Assembly: GCA_012841005.1 (NCBI GenBank)
Contig: DUVO01000180.1
Coordinates: 1 to 21,286 of the forward strand
Origin: Bacillota bacterium
GTDB taxonomy: Bacteria; Bacillota; DTU030
Length of the DNA: 21,286 nucleotides
Reading direction: 5' to 3'
The position numbers were made by a program, and so were the translations under genes. Below, in pieces: positions 1-6,224 of the stretch; position 1 is the first letter of the stretch; each line of letters opens with the position of its first letter. Under the pieces are notes generated by a model. The model had not been told where the DNA came from. It saw only the letters and a program-made list of their open reading frames with translations, and did not search any database.

Positions 1-576
1 ATCTTGAGTGTTCCACCACAAGGAGAATAGAAAAGGGGGGGCGGCCCTTTGAATTAAATATGGAAAAGCAGAAGGGCGGCCGCGCAGATGTCGCCGAACT
101 GGCATAGGAAGATGGTCTTGCGGCCATCGGGACAAAAGGACTGTCCCTCTTCCTGATAGGCGGATGGATATTGCTTCTGGTGGAGCAAAATTGCGACGAA
201 CGGCATATTGTTGGTAGTTAGTTATCGGGTTACGGGTGCCGGAAGTACCCTGAAAACAGCATTGAGATTACTAGATAAATAGAGCGCAGGCGAGTGCCCG
301 TCCAGAGCCGAAGGCGGAGGGAGGATAAGCAGCGGCACGGAGTCTTTCGCCCCGAAGGGGTGAGATGTTTCGCTGCCGAGCCGGGCTCGTTTTGTGGATC
401 TGTATGTATCCTGCTGTGGAGGGGTATTTCCGGCAATTAGCAGTATCCAACACCCGACAACCGACTTCTGGCAACCGACAAGCGCTATTACCCATCGCGA
501 GGAGAACTGAGAGCGAAGGCAGAAGCGTTGGACAATTATCTTCATCTTCTACTGGTATCGGATACCGGCCCGATGG
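1..576. other. gene-free left flank with structured DNA
   Basis: No reading frame here has a good ribosome-binding site or recognisable protein. What I do see is a short inverted repeat GGGACA/TGTCCC (129-134 and 142-147, 7-nt spacer), a long imperfect palindrome at 221-461 (listed separately), and degenerate ACCGAC/CCCGAC repeats around 451-478. Just beyond the transporter operon stop there is a tight inverted repeat GGTATC-G-GATACC (554-566) without a T-run, so it is not a convincing terminator. A 50-codon minus-strand frame at 54-206 has no Shine-Dalgarno site and was not accepted. Confidence 0.6.
221..461. repeat. about 240-bp imperfect palindrome (MITE-like or structured RNA)
   Basis: Several blocks pair in nested order across the element. 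GTTATCGGGT (221-230) pairs with ACCCGACAAC (452-461), 9 of 10. GCCGGAAGTACCC (238-250) pairs with GGGTATTTCCGGC (422-434), 13 positions with one G-T. ACAGCA (256-261) pairs with TGCTGT (412-417). AGAT (273-276) pairs with ATCT (398-401). The interior carries its own local stems: GCAGCG/CGCTGC (329-334 and 371-376) enclosing CCCC-GAA-GGGG (350-360), and CGAGC-CGG-GCTCG (377-389) followed by TTTT, which looks like a weak terminator on the + strand. There is no transposase gene. Nested terminal inverted repeats fit a miniature transposable element or relic; a folded RNA is the alternative. The nested order is seen directly; the interpretation is inference. Confidence 0.5.
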
Positions 577-1533
577 CTACTCTGTATAGACTGCTTCTTC
601 CGGCAAAAAAGTGGTGTCGACGGCGGCAGCCAGATCAGGCACCGTGGGTATTGTATCTACCTGCACCAGGAATTCCCCGGTATCCTCCAGCCCCCGCAGG
701 ATAGCAGGAGAAAAATAAACACCGAAGAAATGGTAATCAAGTGCCTTTAGTGCCAGTTCTGGCGCAAGGCCTGTTACTTCGGCGACTATACGGGCGGCTG
801 CTTCGGGTTCTCTTTCAATAAATTCGGCTGCTCTGATAAGGGCCCGGACAAAGGCCTTTACCTGCTCCGGGTATTGCCGGGCAAAGGTTGTGTTTACCAG
901 AGCGACCATGGGATAGAGGTTATCGGTATCGGCCAGTGTCAACAGTTCCCGCCCCAATTTTCTGGCTTCAATCAGACTGGGGGTCGGTTCCCAAACCAGG
1001 ACAGCGTCCACCTCCCCGGCGGCCAATGCTTCGGGCATATCCGTGGGGTTAAGATTGACCAGGGTAATATCTTCCGGTTTTAAATTGTGCTTTTTCACCA
1101 AACGGTAATAACCACCATGGCCACTGGAGCCAAAGGTTATTCCGAGTCTTTTGCCCACCAGGTCCGAAAGGGAGGCAACCGGGCTGTCGGGGGGAATCAT
1201 GAGGCGCTGGCGCCGGTTGCCGCCGCCAACGGCAGTTATAATTTTCACCGGGAGTTTCCCGGATATTGCCAGGATAGCCGGCACGTCACCAACAACCCCC
1301 ACATCGGCTTGTCCCGCAGCTAATACCTCATTGACCATGGGGCCGGAATTTAAAATTTGAGATTTCACCTGCAGACCTTCAGCGGTAAGAAAGCCGCCCT
1401 TATCGGCTACCATGGCTACGGCGTTGGCAATGGATGTTTGGTAGGCAAGGCGCAATACATCTCCTTCCCCTTTACCGCATCCACCCAACAACAATAAAGC
1501 TAGACAAAGGAAGGAAAGGAACCATTTTTTCAC
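577..1533 (-). CDS. ABC transporter substrate-binding lipoprotein (SsuA/NitT/TauT type)
   Basis: This is the extracytoplasmic solute-binding component of the importer coded just upstream on the same strand. The 318-aa product begins with a lipoprotein signal peptide: Lys2-Lys3, a hydrophobic run at residues 5-16, and a lipobox Leu-Gly-Gly-Cys with Cys19 as the lipidation site. The mature part has the NMT1/SsuA-like periplasmic-binding fold pattern: an early YQTSIANA segment, a central VGKRLGITFGSSGHG segment and a VDAVLVWEPTPS segment typical of the family. The GTG start overlaps the stop of the ATPase gene by 4 bp (GTGA), so the two are translationally coupled. Family members bind sulfonates, nitrate, taurine, thiamine precursors or other small organics, and the substrate cannot be read from sequence here. 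The family call is firm. Confidence 0.88.
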   Translation of the reverse strand: MKKWFLSFLCLALLLLGGCGKGEGDVLRLAYQTSIANAVAMVADKGGFLTAEGLQVKSQILNSGPMVNEVLAAGQADVGVVGDVPAILAISGKLPVKIITAVGGGNRRQRLMIPPDSPVASLSDLVGKRLGITFGSSGHGGYYRLVKKHNLKPEDITLVNLNPTDMPEALAAGEVDAVLVWEPTPSLIEARKLGRELLTLADTDNLYPMVALVNTTFARQYPEQVKAFVRALIRAAEFIEREPEAAARIVAEVTGLAPELALKALDYHFFGVYFSPAILRGLEDTGEFLVQVDTIPTVPDLAAAVDTTFLPEEAVYTE

Positions 1534-2312
1534 GGCATTACCCCTCTTTCTGATATTATTGGGTGTAGTTTTTTAAAACCAAGATATGACCGCAGGCGGG
1601 TTTCCCAGGCCCGCACTGCTGTGGGATATTCCCGCCTGGGACGGGGTATATCGATGAGAAAGTCGCCGACGATTCGTCCCGGTCTGGGGCCAAAGACCAG
1701 GATCCGATCGGCCAGTACAACGGCTTCTTCCACATCGTGGGTTATGAACAAGACGGTTTTTTGTCCCAGGCAAAGACGGAGGATTACTTCCTGCAGCACC
1801 TGCCTTGTTTGACTGTCCAGAGACCCGAAGGGTTCGTCCAGGAGGAGGATCTGGGGAGTGAGGGCCAGAACCCTGGCCAGGGCAACCCGCTGTTTCATGC
1901 CTCCCGAGAGTTGATGGGGATAGGAATTGGTATGCTCCTCCAGGCCGACCAGGGAGAGGAAATAAAGGGCTCTTTCCTTTCCCTTCCTCCCTCTATAGCC
2001 TAGATTGGCCAGTCCGAAGGTCACATTTTGGAGGGCGGTAAACCAGGGAAAAAGGGCGGATTCCTGAAAGACAACTCCCCGGTCGGGCCCCGGCCCCTGG
2101 ATGGAATGCCCCCGGAGGGAAATGGTGCCCCGGGTCGGCCGGAGAAACCCGGCGATCAGGTTTATTAAAGTGGTTTTGCCACTGCCGCTGGGTCCGATAA
2201 TGCAAGTGAATTCCCCGTTGTCTACGGTGAAGGAGAGGTCGTGAAGGGCCAGGAAAGGCCTATTTCCGCAGCGAGTTAAAAAACTTTTTTCAATGTTGTT
2301 GACAGCTAGCAT
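1530..2312 (-). CDS. ABC transporter ATP-binding protein (SsuB/TauB/NrtD type)
   Basis: This cytoplasmic ATPase powers the importer. Numbering from the upstream TTG (2318): Walker A GPSGSGKT at 42-49, Q-loop Gln85, signature LSGGMKQRVA at 137-146, Walker B ILLLDEP at 157-163, and H-loop His194 in FITHD. All catalytic elements are present and the length (about 260 aa) is normal for the family. Two starts are possible. TTG at 2318 overlaps the permease stop and lies 4 nt from GGGAGG (2328-2323). ATG at 2312 lies 10 nt from it and two bases past the stop. I chose ATG because of the codon. The gene is coupled to the permease upstream and the binding protein downstream. The substrate class is undetermined. 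Confidence 0.9.
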   Translation of the reverse strand: MLAVNNIEKSFLTRCGNRPFLALHDLSFTVDNGEFTCIIGPSGSGKTTLINLIAGFLRPTRGTISLRGHSIQGPGPDRGVVFQESALFPWFTALQNVTFGLANLGYRGRKGKERALYFLSLVGLEEHTNSYPHQLSGGMKQRVALARVLALTPQILLLDEPFGSLDSQTRQVLQEVILRLCLGQKTVLFITHDVEEAVVLADRILVFGPRPGRIVGDFLIDIPRPRREYPTAVRAWETRLRSYLGFKKLHPIISERGVMP

Positions 2313-2314
2313 TG

Positions 2315-3160
2315 TCAATTAGCCTCCCTAATGGTTATTCCCCAGGTTTTAATAGTCCTGTTTTCAATGAAGGAAAAGACAAACCTTTCTGCCAGGAGAC
2401 CGATCAGGGCAATAAGGGAGATACAAACGAAGGCAGAGGTGTAATCGAGGCTCCAGCGGGATTGATAAATGGCATACCCTAAACCATTACCTGTAGCGGC
2501 AACCATTTCTGCGGCAATCAGGGCACGCCAGCCATTGGCCAGGCCAATTCGGAGTCCGGATAATATCTGGGGTAAGGCAGCGGGTAAAGCTACCTGGCAA
2601 AGGAGGCGTCTATTTTTTGCTCCCAGCATACGGGCAGCCCGGATATAGATGGGGTTGACATTTTTAATTCCACTATTGGTATTGACGGCTATGGGAAACA
2701 GGGCGGCCAGGAAGATAATGCAGACAGTGGAGGTGTATCCCAGGCCCAGGAGAAGAATGGCCACGGGGATCCAGGCCAGGCTGGGAACCGGCTGTAGTAA
2801 GACAAGAAGGGGAGTGAAAAGAAAATCCAGGCCTTGTATCCAACCTGTTAAGACGCCTATTCCCATTCCCACAATTGCGGCCAGGGCAAAACCCAACAGC
2901 CACCTGCCCAGACTGGACCCAAGATGCAGGTAGATACTGCTACCCAGCAGAGGGCTCCCGGCCAACAGCCGGCAGAAGTGGAGCAGTGTCTCCAGGGGGG
3001 TAGGGAACGGGATTCCCCGCCCGATAAGTACCACCAGGGCTAAACCCTGCCAGGCAGCCAGCAGTGCCAGGAAGGGAAGCATTTTTTGCACCAGGATCCG
3101 GAATTTACCTTCCAGGGAATCTGCACAAAGGGACCTTTCCATCCAAAACATGTTGCCCAC
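2315..3160 (-). CDS. ABC transporter permease (SsuC/TauC type)
   Basis: This is the membrane channel subunit of the importer and the first gene of the minus-strand operon. I set the start at GTG 3160 because AAGGAGG (3174-3168) sits 7 nt upstream. The ATG at 3166 is only 1 nt from that site, and the frame remains open upstream without a site. The 281-aa product has about six hydrophobic segments, the first near residues 28-46. The conserved permease EAA-like loop lies near residues 175-197 (RAARMLGAKNRR followed by ALPAALP), the contact surface for the ATPase. This is the BPD_transp_1 family. Its length is slightly above the usual 250-270 aa because of an N-terminal hydrophilic extension of about 25 residues. 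Confidence 0.9.
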   Translation of the reverse strand: MGNMFWMERSLCADSLEGKFRILVQKMLPFLALLAAWQGLALVVLIGRGIPFPTPLETLLHFCRLLAGSPLLGSSIYLHLGSSLGRWLLGFALAAIVGMGIGVLTGWIQGLDFLFTPLLVLLQPVPSLAWIPVAILLLGLGYTSTVCIIFLAALFPIAVNTNSGIKNVNPIYIRAARMLGAKNRRLLCQVALPAALPQILSGLRIGLANGWRALIAAEMVAATGNGLGYAIYQSRWSLDYTSAFVCISLIALIGLLAERFVFSFIENRTIKTWGITIREAN

Positions 3161-3354
3161 CGGCATTCCTCCTTTGGCAAGGTGAATATCAGAAACACAC
3201 GAGTTCGATGGGTTCCCTATACCACCTGTTTGCACCCTTCTTCGGGGAGTTTGGGATAAAGGCTCAATGCTGCTGCCGGCTGCCAGCAAAGAGAGAAAAT
3301 TACAGCTCTGTCCCTTTTCCCCTGGGGGAATTAGCTATTGGAATCGCCTCTACT

Positions 3355-3384
3355 AGAATATGCAACGGTCATGAATAATGACAA
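3355..3384 (-). promoter_or_regulatory. candidate sigma-A promoter for the ABC importer operon
   Basis: On the minus strand TTGTCA (3384-3379) and TATTCT (3360-3355) are separated by 18 bp, a reasonable -35/-10 pair. Transcription would start near 3348 and give a leader of about 190 nt before the GTG at 3160. A second TTGACA on this strand (near 3467) has no partner at a usable distance. This is a motif match only. Confidence 0.4.
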
Positions 3385-3471
3385 TGGCAAAATAGATCTT
3401 GATTTTTGTCCCGAGAACTGTAACAACGGGATAATTACTGCCGGAAGGTAGTAGGGTTTACCTGTCAAATG

Positions 3472-3480
3472 TGGTATAAT
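3472..3480 (+). promoter_or_regulatory. extended -10 promoter for yqeG-yqeH-aroE
   Basis: TGG followed by a perfect TATAAT (3475-3480) forms an extended -10 element (TGnTATAAT). The -35 region around 3452-3457 is poor, as is common with extended -10 promoters. The start would fall near 3487, about 26 nt before the yqeG ATG, leaving room for AGGGGAGGG as the ribosome-binding site. Confidence 0.6.
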
Positions 3481-3512
3481 TGGGCATGAACTCAATGATA
3501 GGGGAGGGCAAA

Positions 3513-4028
3513 ATGCTGGAGTTATTATGTCCCCGGTATTATGTAGATTCCATTTTTTCCATCCCTTTGGTTGAGATAAAGCAAAGGGGAATTGAGGGGT
3601 TGATCTTTGATCTCGATAACACCTTGATCGGCTGGAAAATGGAAGAACTGGACGCAAAAACCCGGCAGTGGTTTGGGGAGTTAAAGAAAATGGGTTTTCG
3701 GGTATGCCTGGTTTCCAACAATAAGAAGGTCAGGGTAAGCAACTTTGGCCGTATACTTGGTGTTCCCGCCATATCAAAGGCGAGGAAACCGCGGCGCAGG
3801 GCCTTCCGGGAGGCAATGGAAATTATGAAAACAGGACCGGAAACTACTGCCGTTATTGGTGATCAGATATTTACCGACATTTTGGGCGGTAACCACCTGG
3901 GGCTATATACGATTCTGGTGGCCCCTTTGAGCAGACAGGAATTTATTGGTACTAAGTGCATGCGTCACCTGGAACGATTGGTGTTGAAGATCCTTACCCG
4001 CCGTAATTTGCTCAGGGACAAGGTATGA
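3513..4028 (+). CDS. yqeG: YqeG-family HAD phosphatase
   Basis: This 171-aa HAD-superfamily hydrolase, subfamily IIIA, is the length of Bacillus YqeG. Motif I is DLDNT at 33-37 with Asp33 as the nucleophile and Asp35 as the acid/base. Motif II is Ser68 in VSNN, the motif III lysine is in KARKP (89-93), and motif IV is GDQxxTD at 116-122. The family's YqeG-specific pattern KARKP then GDQ...LGGN is intact. The ATG at 3513 follows AGGGGAGGG. The physiological substrate of YqeG proteins is not firmly established; phosphatidylglycerophosphate phosphatase activity has been proposed for related proteins, and I do not assert it here. It is first in a transcript with yqeH and aroE, the same order as in Bacillus. 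Confidence 0.92.
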   Translation: MLELLCPRYYVDSIFSIPLVEIKQRGIEGLIFDLDNTLIGWKMEELDAKTRQWFGELKKMGFRVCLVSNNKKVRVSNFGRILGVPAISKARKPRRRAFREAMEIMKTGPETTAVIGDQIFTDILGGNHLGLYTILVAPLSRQEFIGTKCMRHLERLVLKILTRRNLLRDKV

Positions 4029-4080
4029 GGGTCCGGGAAAGTGGCTGAGGATAAAGTACAAGCAGGAAGGGGTTAAGGGA

Positions 4081-5226
4081 TTGCAGATACCAAGTTATTG
4101 CCGGGGGTGTGGTGCCCCCCTTCAAAGCCAAGATCCAAGCCGCCCGGGTTATATTCCTCCCGGGATTATGGGACGGGAAAATCTCCGCTGTCGACGCTGC
4201 TATCGTATCCTGCATTATGGACAAAGGGACGAAGGAGGAGGCAGTCGGGAAGACCATCTTGCTGCCATCCGGCGGGGGATCAGGGAAGCTGGATTGGTAG
4301 TAATGGTTTTTGATCTTGTCGATTTTGAAGGTTCCTGGAGTGAAGAGATCAATTCCCTGGTTGGAACCAAGCCCTTACTGGCGGTCCTGAATAAATCTGA
4401 TCTATTGCCACGGCAGGTGAAGCCGGAAGAAGCAGAAATCTGGGCGGGGAACCGGCTCCAGGAACTGGGTCGGGAACCGGTGGCAGTGATTCCCGTCAGC
4501 AGTACCCGTGGCTGGGGAATTAAAAGGCTACTGGGGGGAATTTCTGCTCAACTCGGCAACATGGGCAAAGCTGTCCTGGTCGGCGCCACCAATGTCGGCA
4601 AATCAAGTCTACTCAATGCCCTGGAGCGCCGGGCCGGGGAAGGGGTGCAGAGAAAGGGACAAGGGCACAAATTATCTCCGGTCCTCACTACATCACCTTA
4701 TCCTGGTACCACCCAAGATCTGGTCCGGGTTGATCTGCCCACTGCCGGCTGCCTTCTCATTGATACGCCGGGTTTATCCCAGCCGGGTCGTCTCAGTGAT
4801 ATTCTCTGTCCTGACTGCAGCCGGCGGTTGATCCCGGCCGGGGAACTGAGCCGCAAAACCTATAAAGTAAGCCCGGGCCAAACCCTGCTTTTCGGTGGCT
4901 TAGCCCGTTATACCATTGTCGCGGGCGCGCCCAGGCCGATATTAATTGCCTTTGCGGCCAGGGAAGTGGTTTTTCATGTCACCAACAGGGAGAGGGTCGA
5001 CCATATTCTAACCAACCACAGCGGGGAATGGCTGGTGCCCCCCTGTAAAGGATGCCGGGTGCAAGAATGGGAGGAAAAAGCCCTCACTGCCCAGGAGGGC
5101 CAGGATATAGTTGTTCCGGGCCTGGGGTGGGTCACTGTGCGCCGGGGGCCGGTTGAGCTGGAGGTGGCGGTGCCAAAGGGGGTAAAGGTAAAGGTGCGGC
5201 CGGCCCTAATCAGGCCGCGGGACTAA
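4081..5226 (+). CDS. yqeH: circularly permuted GTPase YqeH (30S ribosome assembly)
   Basis: This cytoplasmic GTPase is implicated in 30S subunit biogenesis in Bacillus. It has the diagnostic permuted motif order: an N-terminal zinc finger (Cys7, Cys10, Cys37, Cys40), then G4 NKSD (104-107), G5-like VSSTRG (139-144), G1 GATNVGKSS (168-176), the G2-like threonine in PGTT (208-211) and G3 DTPG (228-231), followed by the C-terminal treble-clef/RNA-binding region. The 381-aa length is normal. The start is TTG at 4081 with AGGAAGGGG (4064-4072) 8 nt upstream; no ATG fits. A 52-bp gap follows yqeG. Downstream aroE matches the Bacillus order. Confidence 0.93.
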   Translation: MQIPSYCRGCGAPLQSQDPSRPGYIPPGIMGRENLRCRRCYRILHYGQRDEGGGSREDHLAAIRRGIREAGLVVMVFDLVDFEGSWSEEINSLVGTKPLLAVLNKSDLLPRQVKPEEAEIWAGNRLQELGREPVAVIPVSSTRGWGIKRLLGGISAQLGNMGKAVLVGATNVGKSSLLNALERRAGEGVQRKGQGHKLSPVLTTSPYPGTTQDLVRVDLPTAGCLLIDTPGLSQPGRLSDILCPDCSRRLIPAGELSRKTYKVSPGQTLLFGGLARYTIVAGAPRPILIAFAAREVVFHVTNRERVDHILTNHSGEWLVPPCKGCRVQEWEEKALTAQEGQDIVVPGLGWVTVRRGPVELEVAVPKGVKVKVRPALIRPRD

Positions 5227-5255
5227 AGCGGTAATTCAAATACGGAGTGTATGCG

Positions 5256-6122
5256 ATGCCTGTCACAGGGAAAACCCGCCTAACCGGTATCATCGGAGAT
5301 CCAATTGAACAGACCTTGTCGCCGGCTATGCACAATGCTGCCTTTGCCCACCTGGGACTTGATTTTGTTTACATACCCTTTCGGGTGGCCAGGGAAGATA
5401 TCGCCGCAGCTCTGGCCGGAATCAGGGCCCTGGGTTTTACCGGCTTAAATGTAACCATCCCCCACAAGGAAGCAGTTTTACCCCTTCTAGATGAATTAGC
5501 CCCCGAGGCCGAAATTATAGGGGCGGTGAATACAATTCATCATGTTGGAGGGCGCCTGTACGGATATAATACCGATGGGCCGGGGTTTATCAGTTCCCTC
5601 CGGGAAGAAGGGGGCTGTGAACCGGCGGGAAAAACGGTAACCATCATGGGTACGGGCGGGGCTGCCCGGGCTGTCGCCCTGCAGTTGGCTCTCGACGGGG
5701 CAGCACACATCATTATACTGGGACGGCGGTTTGAAAAAGCCGAGGCCCTCAAAGCTTCCATAAAGGCAAGGGTACCGGGTTGCCGGGTTACGACGGGTTT
5801 TATACATGAAGATAGATTGGCGGAAATGGTGAAACCATCCCAGGTTCTGGTAAATGCCACACCGGTGGGGATGTATCCCAAGGCTGGTGAACGGCCCCTG
5901 GTGGAGAGACATATACTGCACCGGGACCTGGTGGTGTGCGATCTGGTATATAATCCGGTCCAAACCCTCTTTTTGCAGGAGGCAAGGGCTGCCGGGTGCC
6001 GGACCCTGCCGGGATTGGAGATGCTGGTCCGGCAAGGTGCCCTGGCCTTTAAAATTTGGACCGGCCGGGAACCGCCCCTGGAGATAATGAGGAAGGTTGT
6101 CAGGAAAAAGCTTGCAGTTTAG
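5256..6122 (+). CDS. aroE: shikimate dehydrogenase (NADP+)
   Basis: It reduces 3-dehydroshikimate to shikimate in aromatic amino acid synthesis, in the cytoplasm. The 288-aa protein has the substrate-site TLSPAMHN (20-27; the second position is Leu as usual, the first is Thr instead of Ser), catalytic Lys71 in NVTIPHK, Asn92, Asp107 in NTDGPGF, and the dinucleotide-binding GTGGAARA at 132-139. The ATG at 5256 follows ACGGAG by 8 nt. A GTG three codons earlier overlaps that site and is less likely. The last codons (Lys-Lys-Leu-Ala-Val) form the 5' arm of the intrinsic terminator that closes this transcript. Confidence 0.95.
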   Translation: MPVTGKTRLTGIIGDPIEQTLSPAMHNAAFAHLGLDFVYIPFRVAREDIAAALAGIRALGFTGLNVTIPHKEAVLPLLDELAPEAEIIGAVNTIHHVGGRLYGYNTDGPGFISSLREEGGCEPAGKTVTIMGTGGAARAVALQLALDGAAHIIILGRRFEKAEALKASIKARVPGCRVTTGFIHEDRLAEMVKPSQVLVNATPVGMYPKAGERPLVERHILHRDLVVCDLVYNPVQTLFLQEARAAGCRTLPGLEMLVRQGALAFKIWTGREPPLEIMRKVVRKKLAV

Positions 6123-6143
6123 TTTTACTGCAAGCTTTTTCTT
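6105..6143 (+). terminator. intrinsic terminator overlapping the 3' end of aroE
   Basis: A perfect 14-bp stem pairs AAAAAGCTTGCAGT (6105-6118) with ACTGCAAGCTTTTT (6127-6140), with an 8-nt loop; the T-run continues as TTTTTCTT. The 5' arm lies inside aroE codons and the stop codon lies in the loop. It separates the yqeG-yqeH-aroE transcript from the pilus operon, so pilB needs its own promoter in 6141-6213. I could not identify a clear one there. Confidence 0.92.
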
Positions 6144-6224
6144 AGCAAAAGATTAGCAGGAAAATCCCATAACAGATGGAAAATAGACATTATATGGCAT
6201 AAAGCGACAAGGCGGGAGTGGAAA

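Larger units (their letters stand above)
3161..3512. other. divergent intergenic region between the importer operon and yqeG
   Basis: This 352-bp stretch separates divergently transcribed genes. It holds the candidate minus-strand promoter (3355-3384), the extended -10 element for yqeG (3472-3480), a C-rich/G-rich palindrome TTCCCC-TG-GGGGAA near 3317-3330, and a GCTGCC/GGCTGCC-rich patch near 3271-3285. I compared the minus-strand leader by eye with SAM, TPP, lysine, cobalamin, guanidine and c-di-AMP riboswitch cores and found no convincing match. No protein-coding gene is supported. Confidence 0.5.

Noticed and set aside
54..206. 50-codon minus-strand frame starting at ATG 206
   Set aside because: No Shine-Dalgarno site upstream, no recognisable domain, and it overlaps an inverted repeat; most likely a chance frame.
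222..545. 107-codon minus-strand frame across the palindrome
   Set aside because: Its sequence is explained by the inverted repeat structure, other frames in the region are similarly open, and there is no start signal or familiar motif.
554..566. Inverted repeat GGTATC-G-GATACC as a terminator of the importer operon
   Set aside because: Single-base loop, short stem and no T-run on the minus strand.
3211..3285. Possible 5S-like, tRNA T-loop or riboswitch core in the importer leader
   Set aside because: Only short matches (for example GTTCGAT and GGGAACCC) without the paired arms or conserved core of any class.
6184..6203. Promoter for pilB (TATATG or CATAAA as -10; sigma-54-like TGGCAT)
   Set aside because: No partner element at the right spacing for sigma-A, sigma-28 or sigma-54, so I did not list it although a promoter is expected here.
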